A DNA stretch of 37,156 nt, taken from Enterorhabdus sp. P55 (GTDB lineage Bacteria; Actinomycetota; Coriobacteriia; Coriobacteriales; Eggerthellaceae). Positions 1-7,500 of the stretch are shown one piece after another; the first letter of the stretch is position 1, and the number at the start of each line of letters is the position of its first letter. The translations under genes and the position numbers were made by a program. The notes below the pieces were generated by a model. It was not told the DNA's origin and ran no database searches. It worked only from the letters and a program-made list of their open reading frames with translations. The stretch is taken from positions 1 to 37,156 of the forward strand of contig NZ_QWKK01000014.1 of NCBI RefSeq assembly GCF_009911695.1, written 5' to 3'.

Positions 1-184
1 CCTCCGCCCCCGCCCCCGCCCGGCCCGGCCTCGGCCAGCTCCCTCCCAGCTCCGCCCAGTCCCCGGCGCCCTCCACCCGGCTCCCACCCAGCACCTCCAA
101 ACCGCCCGCCAGGTCGTTTCCCCGTTGGCGATTGCGTCCGCGTGCCTCCTAGCGCCTCCCGAACCTTCGCTTCTCGTGCGCGAT

Positions 185-336
185 TTGCAAATTCGCACGG
201 TTTTGCACTGAGATACCGCGCGAATCCCGCGCTACCGCGACATGGCGACTTTGTCGACCTGGGCAAACGCAAGCCCGCCTGAGCATCCGCCTCCGAGACG
301 GCCGCTCGCACAGTGCAAAACCGTTCGAATTTGCAA
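185..336. repeat. Inverted-repeat element, copy 1 (26-bp arms, 100-nt centre)
   Basis: The left arm at 185-210 and right arm at 311-336 are reverse complements with a single mismatch in 26 positions. Each arm is also an imperfect dyad: TTGCAAATTCG, two variable bases, then CGGTTTTGCAC, giving TGCAAA facing TTTGCA. The same arm sequence recurs 31 kb away at 31125-31267. The centres of the two copies do not resemble each other. Confidence 0.85.
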
Positions 337-363
337 GTTGTGGCCGCGTTTCGCCAGGCCGAC

Positions 364-369
364 TATAAT
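364..369 (+). promoter_or_regulatory. -10 box TATAAT, leaderless promoter
   Basis: A perfect TATAAT ends eight bases before the GTG at 378, so transcription would start at or next to the start codon and give a leaderless mRNA. No good -35 is seen at the usual distance. No Shine-Dalgarno sequence precedes the GTG, which agrees with a leaderless start. Confidence 0.55.
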
Positions 370-377
370 GCTGCTCC

Positions 378-1370
378 GTGACTGCTCTGCGTAACATACC
401 GCCAGCCGCCTACAAGCTGCTGATCGTGCTGGCCACCGTCATATGGGGGCTCAGCTTCGTGGTGATGAAGGACGCGGTGGACGTGATGGAGCCCGCATGG
501 CTCATCGGCGTGCGCTTCCTCATCACGGCGGCGTTGCTTACCGTGGTGCTGTGGCGTCGCGTGCGTCCGGCGCTCACCCGCGAGCAGCTGCGGCGCGGCG
601 CGGTGCTGGGACTGCTGATGTTTCTGGCCTACTGGACGCAGACCATCGGCCTGGCTTTCACCACGCCGGGCAAGAACGCCTTTCTCACGGCCACCTACTG
701 CGTGATGGTGCCGTTCATGTTCTGGGCGGTGGCCGGCAAGCGGCCCACCGTGTTCAACCTGATGGCGGCTGTGCTGTGCGTGGCGGGCATGGGGCTCGTG
801 TCGCTGACGCCCGGCACGCAGGCCGTGGAGTTCGGCGACGTGATGACCCTTGTGTGCGCTGTGTTCTTCGGACTGCACATCGTGTTCGTGAGCAAGTACG
901 CGCAGGGATGCGATGTGCTGCCCATCACCGTGTTCCAGTTCTGGACGATGGGGCTGTGCGGCGTGGTTATCGGCGCCCTTACCGAGGAGCTGCCGAATGC
1001 GGCCGCGGTGAGCCCCGAGTTCCTGTTCAACATGGCGTACCTGATCGTGCTCGCGTCGTGCGTGGCGCTCGTCATCCAAAACGTGGCGCTGGCCCATGTG
1101 CCGCCGGCCCAGGCGTCGCTGCTGCTGTCGCTCGAGGCCGTGTTCGGCGTGGCGTTTTCGGTGCTGCTCTATGGCGAGGCGCTCACGATGCGCCTGGTGG
1201 CGGGCTTTGGGCTCATCTTCGCGGCCATCGTGCTGAGCGAGGTGTTCCCGCTGCGCCCCCGTGGTCAACAAGCCGGAGACATCCCGACCCCTGCGCCTGC
1301 CGCCGACTTGCTGGCGGGTGACAATGGGGCCTCCGGTGAGCTGGAGGAAGTCCTTGACGGAAGGAGCTGA
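378..1370 (+). CDS. DMT-superfamily (EamA) transporter
   Basis: A 330-residue integral membrane protein with two tandem EamA-type halves, giving about ten hydrophobic segments. The first half opens with KLLIVLATVIWGLSFVVMKD and the second with a VMTLVCAVFFGLHIVFVSKY segment. The late PPAQASLLLSLEAVFGVAFS stretch is typical of the drug/metabolite transporter superfamily. These proteins usually export metabolites or amino acids, but the substrate cannot be read from sequence. The C-terminal 45 residues are polar and presumably cytoplasmic. The GTG start is chosen because TATAAT lies just upstream with no ribosome binding site. The stop is one base before the next gene's ATG, so the two are co-transcribed. 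Confidence 0.88.
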   Translation: MTALRNIPPAAYKLLIVLATVIWGLSFVVMKDAVDVMEPAWLIGVRFLITAALLTVVLWRRVRPALTREQLRRGAVLGLLMFLAYWTQTIGLAFTTPGKNAFLTATYCVMVPFMFWAVAGKRPTVFNLMAAVLCVAGMGLVSLTPGTQAVEFGDVMTLVCAVFFGLHIVFVSKYAQGCDVLPITVFQFWTMGLCGVVIGALTEELPNAAAVSPEFLFNMAYLIVLASCVALVIQNVALAHVPPAQASLLLSLEAVFGVAFSVLLYGEALTMRLVAGFGLIFAAIVLSEVFPLRPRGQQAGDIPTPAPAADLLAGDNGASGELEEVLDGRS

Positions 1371-1371
1371 G

Positions 1372-1899
1372 ATGAGGGAGAAAATCGAGGAAGCCGGGCG
1401 CGACAACGTCGTCCTGATCGGGATGCCCGGCGCGGGGAAGTCGACGCTGGGGATCGTGCTGGCCAAGATCATGAATTACCGCTTCGTCGATGCCGACCTG
1501 CTTATTCAGAACCAGTGTGACAAGACGCTTCAGAAGCTGCTTGACGCCTGTGGACCCGATGGGTTTATCGAGGTAGAGAATCAGGTGCTCTCCGATTTGG
1601 AGTGCGAGCGCACCATCGTGTCCACGGGTGGATCGGCGGTGTACTCTGACGCGGCCATGGAGCACCTTGGGCAGATCGGTCGCATCGTGTACCTCCAGAT
1701 CAGCTACGACGAGCTGAAGAACCGCCTGTCTGACCTGCAGGAGCGTGGCGTAGTGTTGAAGGGCGGCATCTCCATGAGCCTGCGCGACCTCTACGATGAG
1801 CGCAAGCCGCTCTACGAGCGCTATGCCGACATCGTGGTGGACGTGAACGATCTGAGCATCACCGCGGCGGCCCGCAAGGTGGCTGCAGCGCTGGCCTAA
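1372..1899 (+). CDS. Shikimate-kinase-like P-loop kinase
   Basis: A 175-residue NMP-kinase-fold protein of normal shikimate kinase length. Visible elements are a Walker A GMPGAGKST at residues 17-25, the FVDAD acidic motif with D42 at the shikimate-contact position, and the LID/adenine region ERKPLYERYADIVVD near 143-155. Shikimate kinase phosphorylates shikimate in chorismate synthesis. Two substrate elements differ from classical AroK. The FR-x-x-E segment that supplies the shikimate-binding arginine is FIEVE (65-69), and the GGG loop is TGGS (85-88). The arginine of ERKPLY is kept. It may therefore be a divergent shikimate kinase or a paralog with another substrate. The ATG at 1372 has GGAAGGAG upstream and follows the transporter by one base. 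A longer upstream reading in the same frame lacks a ribosome binding site. Confidence 0.75.
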   Translation: MREKIEEAGRDNVVLIGMPGAGKSTLGIVLAKIMNYRFVDADLLIQNQCDKTLQKLLDACGPDGFIEVENQVLSDLECERTIVSTGGSAVYSDAAMEHLGQIGRIVYLQISYDELKNRLSDLQERGVVLKGGISMSLRDLYDERKPLYERYADIVVDVNDLSITAAARKVAAALA

Positions 1900-2052
1900 C
1901 GGGCGACGCCGACTGTTGTCGAGCGGGCCGCTGGCCTAGCGGGCGGTGCGTGAGGCGGGCCGGAGGTGGGATTTCCTGAGGCGGCCTCGCGCCGCACGCT
2001 GCGTCGCAACAGCCTCCGCTGCCTTCCGGTCGTGCCGGAGCAGGCGCAGAAC

Positions 2053-2098
2053 GCGAGAAAGGCGGGACGTCCCAGCGCGGGCGCCTCGCCTTTCTCGT
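2053..2098. terminator. Hairpin between convergent genes
   Basis: Arms CGAGAAAGGCG (2054-2064) and CGCCTTTCTCG (2087-2097) are perfect complements with a 22-base loop. The stem sits between the convergent kinase and symporter genes, so it could serve both strands. There is no proper T-tract, which lowers confidence. Bases 1889-1945 also contain a short direct duplication of the kinase's stop-codon region (CTGGCCTAACGGGCG / CTGGCCTAGCGGGCG). Confidence 0.4.
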
Positions 2099-2151
2099 GC
2101 GGGACGGGGGGCGACCGGCAGGCGCCCCCCGCGTCTTCGGGTGAGACGCCG

Positions 2152-3699
2152 CTATAGCGACGGCTCCAGCTCCAGATCGTCGTCGAGGCCGGCGGGCGCC
2201 GGAGCGGCGGGATCCTTGGGGGCCTTCCAGTCGGCCGCGTCGTCGGGGCGCGGCGCCATGGCGCTCTCCACGCCGTTGGCAGCCTTCAGACGCGCGAAGT
2301 AGCTGCGAGTCTCCTTGGCCACCACGCCGGACAGCGCCACCAGCGCCACCATGTTGGGCAGGGCCATCAGGCCGTTGAAGATGTCGGCGATGGTCCACAC
2401 GGCGCTCACGGTCATGTAGGGTCCGATGAACACGGCGGCGATGTAGAGCCAGCGGTACGCCTTCACGGCCTTCATGTTGCCGTTGCTGAAGTACTCAAGG
2501 CAGCGCTCGCCGTAGTAGTCCCAGCCGAGGATGGTGGTGAAGCCGAACAGCACCAAGCACGCCATCAGAACGAAGGCCGTGACCTCGTTCGGCAGGAACG
2601 GCAGGCCCGCCTGGAACGCGGCGGTGGTGACGGCCGCGCCTTCGAGTCCGGGCAGGTTGTAGGCGCCGGTCATCACGATGGCCAGGCCCGTCATGGAGCA
2701 CACGACGATGGTGTCGAGGAAGGTGCCGGTCATGGACACGAGGCCCTGGCGCACCGGCTCCTTGGTCTGGGCGGCCGCGGCGGCGATGGGCGCAGAGCCC
2801 AGGCCGGCCTCGTTGGAGAAGATGCCGCGGGCGATGCCCTTCTGCATGGCGATGATGATGGCGCCGAGCATGCCGCCGGCCGCCGCCTGCAGGCCGAAGG
2901 CGCTCTGCACGATGGTCACAAGCGCCGCGGGCAGCATCTGGATGTTGGCGATGATGAGCGCGAGCGAGAAGCCCACGTACACCACCACCATGGCGGGGAT
3001 GACGCGCTCGGACACGCTGGCGATGCGGCGCAGGCCTCCAACCACCACCAGGCCCACCAGCACGGCCAGGATGAGCGACGCCACCACGGTGGCGATGGAG
3101 TAGTCCATGCCGAACAGCGAGAAGGCGATGGCGGACTTATCCGGGTCGAAGAAGCCGGTGATGGCCCCGGAGATGGAGTTCACCTGCGTGAACGTTCCAA
3201 TGCCGAACAGGCCGACGCACATGCCGAAGAAGGCGAAGACCTTAGCGAGCCAGCGCCAGTTGGGGCCCATGCCGCGCTCGATGTAGTAGAACGGGCCGCC
3301 GAGCACATGGCCGTCCTCGCGGATGGAGCGGTACTTCACGGCAAGCAGGCCCTCGGAGAACTTGGTGGCCATGCCGAACAGCGCCGCGAGCCACATCCAG
3401 AACAGGGCGCCCGGGCCGCCGGCCACGATGGCGGTGGCCACGCCCACGATGTTGCCCGTGCCGATGGTTGCCGAGAGCGCGGTGCACAGGGCGCCGAAGC
3501 TGGTGACCTCGCCCTTGCCGTCGTCCTCGTTCTTGATCATGTAGCGCAGTGCACGCGGCAGCTGGCTGAACTGCAGGCCCTTGAGGCGCACGGTCAGCAG
3601 CAGGCCGCCGAAGAGGATGAGCACCATGAGGGGCACGCCCCAGATGAAGTCATCGATGATGCCCAGTACGTTGTTGATGGGCTCGAACACGTCGTCCAC
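2152..3699 (-). CDS. AGCS-family alanine/glycine:cation symporter
   Basis: A 515-residue membrane protein that imports small neutral amino acids with Na+. The N-terminus (FIWGVPLMVLILFGGLLLTVRLKG), the GTGNIVGVATAIVAGGPGALFWMW segment near residue 75, the KGIARGIFSNEAGLGSAPIA segment near 290 and about eleven hydrophobic helices match the alanine/glycine:cation symporter family. A C-terminal polar tail of about 40 residues makes it longer than many relatives. The start is GTG at 3699, with GGAGG eight bases upstream. It is transcribed alone behind a glycine riboswitch and a near-consensus promoter, which points to glycine or alanine as the substrate. The SD lies in a hairpin that could control translation. 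Confidence 0.93.
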   Translation of the reverse strand: MDDVFEPINNVLGIIDDFIWGVPLMVLILFGGLLLTVRLKGLQFSQLPRALRYMIKNEDDGKGEVTSFGALCTALSATIGTGNIVGVATAIVAGGPGALFWMWLAALFGMATKFSEGLLAVKYRSIREDGHVLGGPFYYIERGMGPNWRWLAKVFAFFGMCVGLFGIGTFTQVNSISGAITGFFDPDKSAIAFSLFGMDYSIATVVASLILAVLVGLVVVGGLRRIASVSERVIPAMVVVYVGFSLALIIANIQMLPAALVTIVQSAFGLQAAAGGMLGAIIIAMQKGIARGIFSNEAGLGSAPIAAAAAQTKEPVRQGLVSMTGTFLDTIVVCSMTGLAIVMTGAYNLPGLEGAAVTTAAFQAGLPFLPNEVTAFVLMACLVLFGFTTILGWDYYGERCLEYFSNGNMKAVKAYRWLYIAAVFIGPYMTVSAVWTIADIFNGLMALPNMVALVALSGVVAKETRSYFARLKAANGVESAMAPRPDDAADWKAPKDPAAPAPAGLDDDLELEPSL

Positions 3700-3705
3700 G
3701 AAAAT

Positions 3706-3744
3706 CCTCCTTCTCTTGTGGGCGATGTCCGCCGAAGAAGGAGG
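3706..3744 (-). promoter_or_regulatory. Shine-Dalgarno-sequestering hairpin
   Basis: On the mRNA (reading right to left) CCTCCTTCT at 3744-3736 can pair perfectly with AGAAGGAGG at 3714-3706, which is the symporter's SD. The loop is 21 bases. It is the likely expression platform of the riboswitch just upstream, acting on translation; no T-run terminator is seen between aptamer and gene. Confidence 0.65.
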
Positions 3745-3798
3745 CTCTGGAGAAGCACGCTATGCGGGGCAAGGAAAGATGAGCGCGAAGATAAGCGC

Positions 3799-3919
3799 CC
3801 TCTGTCCTTTTGCCTGAGAGTTTCAGCGCGGCCGCGTGGCCTGCGCCTTGCACCTTCGGCACCCGTATTCGGGATTCTCCAGAGGCCCCTCCGCGCCCTG
3901 TCTCCGTGGATTCAGAGCG
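3799..3919 (-). ncRNA. Glycine riboswitch (single aptamer with upstream ghost helix)
   Basis: On the minus strand the aptamer contains the family hallmarks in order: CTCTGGAGAA, then TGCCGAAGGTGCAA, a variable GC-rich stem, and CTCTCAGGCAAAAGGACAGAGG. P1 forms from CCTCTG (3885-3880) and CAGAGG (3804-3799). Just 5' of it, CGCTCTG (3919-3913) pairs with CAGGGCG (3900-3894), which resembles the ghost helix described for single glycine aptamers. A glycine sensor upstream of an AGCS transporter is a known arrangement. Ten bases of the aptamer (CTCTGGAGAA) are also exactly complementary to TTCTCCAGAG at 3754-3745, so an alternative fold is available. Confidence 0.9.
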
Positions 3920-3953
3920 TTTCAGCGGGGTACGCTATGTGATTGCGTTGCAA

Positions 3954-3981
3954 ATTATAGGCAGGGCGGTCGGCTTGTCAA
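3954..3981 (-). promoter_or_regulatory. Near-consensus promoter for the riboswitch-symporter transcript
   Basis: On the minus strand TTGACA (3981-3976) and TATAAT (3959-3954) are separated by 16 bases. Both hexamers match the housekeeping sigma consensus exactly. Transcription would start about 30 bases before the ghost helix of the glycine riboswitch. Confidence 0.85.
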
Positions 3982-4002
3982 TGGAAGGCTGGGGCGAAAT
4001 GG

Positions 4003-4008
4003 TAGAAT
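4003..4008 (+). promoter_or_regulatory. Candidate -10 box for the tRNA gene
   Basis: TAGAAT lies about 57 bases before the tRNA. The only TTGTCA nearby (3975-3980) is 22 bases upstream, longer than usual, and overlaps the -35 of the divergent symporter promoter. It is a weak call. Confidence 0.3.
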
Positions 4009-4064
4009 CGGGGTCGTCGGCGCAGCGGACGGCCCCGAGCGGCCTCCCGCCGACCTCAAAGCGC

Positions 4065-4140
4065 GCCCCTGTAGCTCAGCGGATAGAGCGTCGGTTTCCT
4101 AAACCGTGCGTCGGAGGTTCGAGTCCTCTCAGGGGCGCCA
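4065..4140 (+). tRNA. tRNA-Arg (anticodon CCT)
   Basis: The cloverleaf folds by eye: acceptor GCCCCTG (4065-4071) with CAGGGGC (4130-4136), D-arm GCTC/GAGC, anticodon stem TCGGT/ACCGT with loop TTCCTAA, T-arm GGAGG/CCTCT around TTCGAGT, discriminator G, and an encoded CCA at 4138-4140. The anticodon CCT (4098-4100) reads AGG. The outermost pair of the anticodon stem is a T-T mismatch. The length of 76 bases is normal. Confidence 0.95.
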
Positions 4141-4554
4141 GTTTCTAGGCCGTCTTCCCCAAGCTCTCCTTTTTGTCATGCATTCGTTACCTGTGGTCGG
4201 TCGTTCGTATCCGGTGACGCTTGCACGGTATTGTCGTGTCAGAGGGTCGTTATTAGTATGTAAACCGTATATTTACGTTTTTTGATGGAGAACTATCCGC
4301 TTTGGGCAATCTGCTTCGCCGTTCTGGAGGGAGCAGGGGCGGTAGTGGCCATGGTCGTGCGGCGTTTGGCGAGAAACGCGGGCGCGACCCGTAACGTTGT
4401 TGCGTCACCCCCCGGCGCTCGTCGTCGGGAGAGAGCCATGGGGCTTGTGCGCACGGTCGGGAGGATGGCCGAGCGTCGCAGTGCCCGAAGAGGATGTTCT
4501 GCCAGTTGAGGAACGGTCGCTTTGCGACTGGTCTGATAACGAGGGAGGATGGCC
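4141..4554. other. Leader region between tRNA and the surface operon
   Basis: No convincing gene. A plausible promoter is TTGTCG (4231-4236), 17 bases, TAGTAT (4254-4259). It is followed at once by a small dyad, GTAAA (4260-4264) facing TTTAC (4272-4276), with a T-run after it. The dyad could be an operator or a weak attenuator. A frame at 4285-4509 could encode a short hydrophobic peptide but has no ribosome binding site. The predicted surface-operon mRNA would have a leader of nearly 300 bases. Confidence 0.4.
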
Positions 4555-7500
4555 ATGGGTGGCTCGAACCAGAAGCCGGCGCAGCCAAGCACGCCGAAGA
4601 ACCACACCTGGGGGAAGAAGCGCGTCCAGCTCATCGTGGGCGGCGTCGCCGTATGCGCGGCCCTGTCCCTGACCGGCATCGCCTTTGCGGCGGCGGGCGG
4701 CGGATCGTCCGTCACCTGGGACGCGATGGAGAAGGAGCAGCCCCCGGTTCCCATCGAGCAGGCGGAAGCCCCGAAGGCCGAGGCAGACGCGCTGCCCGTC
4801 ACGGGCGCGGCGGACAAGAAGGACGCGCAGGAGCAGCCGAAGGCCGAGGCTCCGGCTGAGGACAAGAAGCCGGCCGACGAGGTTGCGGCTTCGGTCAGCA
4901 ACCCCGTGGCGGATGGAAAAAACACCACGGAGCAGGGTTCGCGCGGTTCGAATGAGCCGGCTGGAGCTGACGTGAAGGGCGGCGCGGACGGCAAGAAGCC
5001 GGCTGACGCGGCGAGCGACCCCCAGGGCGACGCGCAGGCCGAGCCTGCCCCTGAGGCTCCGGCCGCGGAAGACCCGACGGCCCAGGCTGCCGAGGCGGCT
5101 CCCGCGAAGGCCGTCGTGAAGCTCTCCGTGGAGCCGGCCGACCAGGGCGCCGTTGCCTACGCGGGCGCGACGTACCGCGACGGCGATTCCATCGAGGCCG
5201 AGGCTCCGGCCGACTTCGCCCTGACCGTGAGCCCTGCCGAGGGGTACGAGGTCGAGTCCGTCACCGTTATCCGCACGGCCGTCCCGCTTGAGGGCACAGA
5301 CGCCCCGGCTGCCGCTCCCGGCGCCGGTACGGCCGCTCCTCTTGAGGCCGACGCCGCGGGCGCCTACGTGGTGAGCGCCGATGCGCAGGCCGCCACCTAC
5401 CAGGTGTCGGTGACCCTCAGGGACGCGCGCATCAACAGCTGGGAGAACCTCAAGGCCGCGCTCGAGCAGGGCGGGGATGTCAGGCTTGACGACGACATCG
5501 AGGCCGAGGGGCCGCTGACCATCACCGCTGACACGACGCTCGACCTGGCGGGTCATAACCTCGCGCTTCCGGACGGCGAGGCGAGCGCGGTGAACGGCGG
5601 CGCGCTCATTACCGTGCAGAGCGGCACCTTCGCTCTCACCGACTCTACCGCGACCCCGCTCAAGTCCCAGTGCCGGGCCGAGGAGCGCGGGGTGCAGGCC
5701 GAGGCGGCTGGCATGCCGGCCTCCTACGACGCGGCCAGCCATGAGCTTACTTATTATGTGACCACGACCAAGGCTAACCGCACGAAGGGCACCACCTACG
5801 AGACGCGCCATGAGGAGCACCTGAACCTAGGTGCCGCCGGTGCCATTGAGGCGCAGGGCATCGGCGCCCTCGTCGAGGTGCGCGACGGTGCCGCGTTCGC
5901 CATGGACGGCGGTCGTCTGACGAATGCGGGCGGTGCCCATGCCGTGAAGGCCGGCGACTCGACGGTGACCATCGTCGGCAATGCCGCCATCGTCGGCAGC
6001 GGCAGCGCGTCCGCCAGCGGACAGGACGCTAACGGCGCCGGCATCTACCAGGCCGGTGGCACGCTGACTGTGGGCGGCAACGCCGCCATCGCCGCTAACG
6101 TGGCCGCCAACAACGGCGGCGGCGTGTACCTGGCTGATGGCAAGGCGACCATCGGCGGCAATGCCGTGGTGGCCGGCAACAAGGCGTCCGAGGACGCGGC
6201 GGAGACGGACGGCTCCAACGAGCATCCGGACACGTACAACGGCGGCGGCATCTACGTGGCCAAGGCCGCGTCGCTCACGGTGAGCGAGAACGCCGTCTTC
6301 TCGGGTAACCGCGCTCGTCGCGATGGCGGCGGCATCTACGTGGCGCCCCGGCTGAAGGATGACTCGCTCGTCAGCGCGAACCGCCTTGTCCTCACTGGCG
6401 CCACCATTACCAACAACTACTCTGATGCCGTCAAGGAGCGCACGGGCTTCTACGTGTCCGGCGGCGGTGGCGTCTTCTCGATGGGCGACGCTGCTATCGA
6501 CGGTGCCGTCATCACGTCCAATCGCGCGGCCGACGCCGGCGGTGGCTTGGCCATGCCGGGCGAGGCCAAGTACCAGATGCCCCTGCTTACCATGCGCAAC
6601 ACCGTGGTGGCTGCCAACTGGGCGGAGGCTAGCGAGGGCGGCGGCATGTTCTGCATGACCTCCGGTCGCCGTGATGAGGACAAGGTGGCGCGCCTGAGCT
6701 ACGTCACCACCGGCACCTACGTCACCAACAACCACACCAACACCGTGTTCGACTACGGCGGAGGCGGCCTGTTCGTGCCCGTCGATGGCTTCCTCAACGT
6801 GGTGTACCCCGTGGTCTCGGGCAACGAGGCCAGCGGCTTAGGCGGCGGCGTGGGCGCGTGCAGCAACAGCACCGTCATCACCCAGGACGCGGCCATCTTC
6901 GACAACAAGGCCCTGGGCGAGAACCACACCACCAACCCCAACGAGTACGGCGACCGCTGGGCCATGCTCGCCGAGGACAAGGGCCCCGGCCCCAAGGGCA
7001 ACGACCCGGGCGACCGTATTTGGGATATGAAGTCCTCGGCGGTGGTTGAAAACACGTACGATCAGTACGACAGCTACAACGACTATCGCACGCTCAAGCA
7101 TGCGGGTTGGCGCAACGAGAAGGGCGAGGTCGAGCCCCTGGAGGCCAACGACTTCTTCAGCGCGCACCGCGCCACCGTCTACGGCACGATGCTCGGCGGC
7201 CATGACGCCACCAGCTGCCCGGAGGACTGCGAGAGCAGTCATCGCTCCGAGTACAACTGGACGGGCTGGATGAGCGCGAGCCCCGCCCAGGGCGAAGCGC
7301 TGGTGGACTACGCCAAGTATGGAGTGGCGAAAGTGACTCTCCCGGGTGAAGGAGGGCAGCTGGGAGCCAACTCCTCTGGTCCCCGTGCTAACAACTTGGG
7401 TTGGTACCTATGGGTCAAGAATAGCGACTTCGATGAAGAGTTGGCTCTGGAGAGTGCGTACAAGCTTGACGGCGCGAGTGTGGAGCTCAACAGCTACCAA

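Larger units (their letters stand above)
1..377. other. Intergenic region upstream of the DMT exporter
   Basis: No convincing gene is visible here. The first 130 bases are C-rich and proline-codon-like in one forward frame, which stays open from base 1 to the stop at 280-282. That could be the end of an upstream gene, but nothing supports it beyond openness. The stretch holds an inverted-repeat element (185-336) and a -10 box just before the next gene. Confidence 0.5.

Noticed and set aside
4065-4140. tRNA-Arg as an integration site for the surface operon
   Set aside because: No repeat of the tRNA 3' end, integrase or phage gene is seen in the window.
4282-4509. Short frame with a hydrophobic start in the surface-operon leader
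   Set aside because: No SD, and the hydrophobic stretch is followed by Arg-rich non-descript sequence. It is kept only as part of the leader description.
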